From Paenibacillus xylanexedens (GTDB lineage: Bacteria > Bacillota > Bacilli > Paenibacillales > Paenibacillaceae), in the NCBI RefSeq assembly GCF_007676705.1, contig NZ_VEBF01000007.1, positions 62,001-126,000 of the forward strand: a stretch of DNA of 64,000 nt, read 5' to 3'. A program made the position numbers and the translations under genes. Of this stretch, positions 61,959 through 64,000 are shown in pieces. Position 1 is the stretch's first letter. Every line of letters starts with the position of its first letter. A model generated the notes under the pieces. It had not been told where the DNA came from. It searched no databases and worked only from the letters and a program-made list of their open reading frames with translations.

Positions 61959-63707
61959 CTAGGCTTTAGGAAAAATAATATAAAAACGGACTCCATCCGG
62001 TGTATTCTCCACTCCATAATTGCATCCATGCAGATCGAGAATTTGCTTCGCAATGGCCAGGCCGAGCCCGGTTCCCCCCATTTTGCGATTACGTGAGCGC
62101 TCTACCCGATAGAACCTCTCCCATATAAATTGCCGCTCAGCTTCAGCAATCTGCTCGCCCTTGTTCTCAATGGTAATGTGAACAAAACCGTCACGCCTGC
62201 TGATCTCAATAGTTATATCGGTATGTGGTATCGCATGACGTATAGCATTCATCATGATATTGAAAATAACTTGCTCCAGCTTGCTTCGGTCACCCTCCAC
62301 CGTCTGCTCTGTTGTGGATACAAGCACCACATCCAATCCTTTGTCCTTCAATTGCGGACCCAGACGGCCGGCGATATCTTCAATCATGTCAGCCAGCGCA
62401 ACAGCATCTGTATTCAATTGAATGGCTGAGGATTCCAGTCGCACCAGATCCAGCATCTCTTCAACCATCGTTTCCATCTTGATCGCCTCATCAGCGATAA
62501 TCTCAATGTAACGCTCCCGTTTGTTCTCACTCACGCCATCCTTAAGCCCTTCGGAGTATCCCTTGATAATGCTAATTGGCGTCTTGAGTTCATGCGATGC
62601 ATCGGCAAAAAACTTGCGTTGACGCTGTTCGATCTGCTGCTTCATTTCCATATCCGTGCGCATCTGTGTGTTGGCCTGCCTCAGTTCTTCCAGTGTCTGG
62701 CCCAAGGTCCCCGATAATGCATTCAGACTATTGGATAGGCTGCCGATTTCATCATTACGCCGAATAGGTGATTTCACCGTAAAATCCAACGTAGACATTT
62801 TCTTGGCAACATGGTTCAAGGCCAGGAGCGGCTTCGTTACAATTCGGGACAGGAGCAATGCCAATAACAGAATCAATACAAATGCGCCAATACCAAAATA
62901 TGCATAAAACAAACGTGTTGCCTCATTCGCTTCCCTCATCTCTTGCAGAGAAGTGAGCGAGAAGATCAGTTGTTGCTCAGGTCCTGAACGATGCACTGGA
63001 GCAATGGTGATCACATTGCGAACACCGCTCCAGCTATCCGTCCACTCTTCATTAAGCATTTTGCCATTTGCCAAGGCAAGTTGGTCTTCGGTGGATAAAG
63101 GGAAACGACTATCCAGTGCCTGCACCAGCAGTCCCTGCCTCTGACTCCACGTTGCCAGATTGGGGAGAACTACCTCGGTCAATACACCTGACCACTCCTT
63201 TACCGGTTCAATCGACTCCTGAAAACTTTCTGTACCCCATGCAGCAGAATTGGCATCCTGGATTTTAAATGGATATACCATGGACCCACTGGCCGGGCCT
63301 CTCACCGTCAGTTCCTGCCCATACTTCAGATGGGACGTTATCCAACCTGCATTCTCACTATTGATAAACAAGGACAAGGACACCTTCACGTAACTCCCGT
63401 CCTCCTGAAGCAGCGTAATGTGGAAAGGATCATTAACCAGTCTTCCGGTGTTCGTCAGAATGACCAGATGAGACTGATTCTGACGCATGAACTTCCCGGT
63501 CTCCTTGGCTAGTTGTAAATCACTCCAATGCCCATTGGAGTATTGCTGTTCGAACTTGGACAGCTTTTTCTTCATACTGCTGACCTTTTGATGCTGATAG
63601 AAGTCGGGAAACCAGACCAACTGGGCAAAAACCGTCGTTCCGTATAAAAGAACCAGACATCCTGCCATGACCAGGAATAGCTTCATCGTTACGCCATTTC
63701 TTCTCAT
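61959..63707 (-). CDS. Sensor histidine kinase, HAMP/HisKA type
   Basis: The 582-residue kinase has a first membrane helix (about 8-32), an external sensor domain (about 33-265) and a second helix near residue 275. A HAMP linker follows, then HisKA with HELKTPISIIKGYSEG and an ATPase domain with NIMMNAIRHA and KMGGTGLGLAIAKQ. It pairs with the OmpR-type regulator whose stop overlaps its ATG as ATGA. The sensed signal is unknown. It may control the downstream pssA and dedA genes, which would link an envelope signal to lipid composition. Confidence 0.92.
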   Translation of the reverse strand: MRRNGVTMKLFLVMAGCLVLLYGTTVFAQLVWFPDFYQHQKVSSMKKKLSKFEQQYSNGHWSDLQLAKETGKFMRQNQSHLVILTNTGRLVNDPFHITLLQEDGSYVKVSLSLFINSENAGWITSHLKYGQELTVRGPASGSMVYPFKIQDANSAAWGTESFQESIEPVKEWSGVLTEVVLPNLATWSQRQGLLVQALDSRFPLSTEDQLALANGKMLNEEWTDSWSGVRNVITIAPVHRSGPEQQLIFSLTSLQEMREANEATRLFYAYFGIGAFVLILLLALLLSRIVTKPLLALNHVAKKMSTLDFTVKSPIRRNDEIGSLSNSLNALSGTLGQTLEELRQANTQMRTDMEMKQQIEQRQRKFFADASHELKTPISIIKGYSEGLKDGVSENKRERYIEIIADEAIKMETMVEEMLDLVRLESSAIQLNTDAVALADMIEDIAGRLGPQLKDKGLDVVLVSTTEQTVEGDRSKLEQVIFNIMMNAIRHAIPHTDITIEISRRDGFVHITIENKGEQIAEAERQFIWERFYRVERSRNRKMGGTGLGLAIAKQILDLHGCNYGVENTPDGVRFYIIFPKA

Positions 63708-64000
63708 GCTTCTGCCTCGAAACGATAACCGGTGCCAATCACTGTCCGGATGCACTTGGCTTCTTCACCCAGTTTGCTGCGAAGCTTCTTGATGTGAGTA
63801 TCCACAACACGCGAGTCACCTTCAAAATCAAACCCCCAGATCCGATTCAAAATGGCATCCCGGGACAATACAATGCCTGCATTACGCACCAAATAGAGCA
63901 ACAGATCATATTCCTTTGGCGCAAGCTCGACTTCAACCCCGTCCTTCTCCAGCCGCCGAGCCCATGGATCAAGGGTTACCTGTCCGAAGCGAATCACACC
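63704..64000 (-). CDS. OmpR-family response regulator, C-terminal part (cut by window edge)
   Basis: The last 98 codons encode the winged-helix DNA-binding domain of an OmpR/PhoB regulator: ELAPKEYDLLLYLVRNAG and RVVDTHIKKLRSKLGE, and IRTVIGTGYRFEA near the end. The receiver domain lies beyond the window; the frame remains open to base 64000, so a GTG inside it at 63997 is not the true start. Its stop overlaps the kinase start as ATGA, showing coupled translation. Confidence 0.93.
   Translation of the reverse strand, partial: GVIRFGQVTLDPWARRLEKDGVEVELAPKEYDLLLYLVRNAGIVLSRDAILNRIWGFDFEGDSRVVDTHIKKLRSKLGEEAKCIRTVIGTGYRFEAEA

Overview
The window looks like chromosome of a Paenibacillus-type Firmicute. 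Supporting signs are strong AGGAGG-type ribosome binding sites, many short-spaced intrinsic terminators, an SLH-domain surface protein, a YesMN two-component system beside an LplBC-type sugar ABC transporter, an aa3-type quinol oxidase operon, and a moderate GC content. No rRNA, tRNA, CRISPR array, prophage or insertion sequence was seen. Most genes lie on the minus strand, and the gene at the right edge is cut by the window.

Layout. 0.1-9.0 kb: a secreted transglutaminase-like protein, a YcdB-type/SLH surface protein, an alpha/beta hydrolase, KDPG aldolase and two overlapping glycosyltransferase genes. 9.2-14.1 kb: the xylose locus (xylB, xylA and divergent xylR), with two copies of a structured intergenic repeat between xylA and xylB. 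14.2-21 kb: a glutaredoxin-like protein and thioredoxin reductase, a ZIP metal transporter convergent with a P1B-4-type metal efflux ATPase that has Fur-like boxes upstream, and metY. 21-24.7 kb: a polyuronate (pectin) catabolic operon: kduI, a DeoR-type regulator, kduD and a TIM-barrel isomerase. Another repeat copy and three 10-bp direct repeats lie in it. 24.8-28.8 kb: qoxABCD.

29.6-48.3 kb holds the most striking region, a glycan-use cluster. It has GH1, GH95 and GH2 enzymes, three paralogous solute-binding lipoproteins, one permease pair, and a YesM/YesN sensor and regulator. The transcription units have their own terminators. Upstream of them recurs a 14-bp site, CGAAAACGTTTTAT, exact in four places and nearly so in two more, together with cre-like CcpA sites. 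I infer that these genes form one regulon for a fucose-bearing plant glycan, such as fucosylated xyloglucan. The enzymes would trim fucose, galactose and glucose, and the neighbouring xyl and kdu operons would take up xylose and uronate products.

48.4-64 kb: an MFS exporter with a divergent TetR regulator, an OsmC protein, a polar amino-acid ABC transporter, a second TetR, uppP (TTG start), a thioredoxin, an aldo/keto reductase, gpmA, a CtaM-like DUF420 protein, a CPA2 antiporter behind an attenuator-like leader, and an apparent operon of an OmpR-type regulator, its kinase, pssA and a DedA protein.

The best candidates for something undescribed are the cluster-specific operator linking the glycan genes, the dispersed structured repeat placed between co-directional genes (four copies seen), and the antiporter leader with a 15-bp terminator hairpin between promoter and gene.
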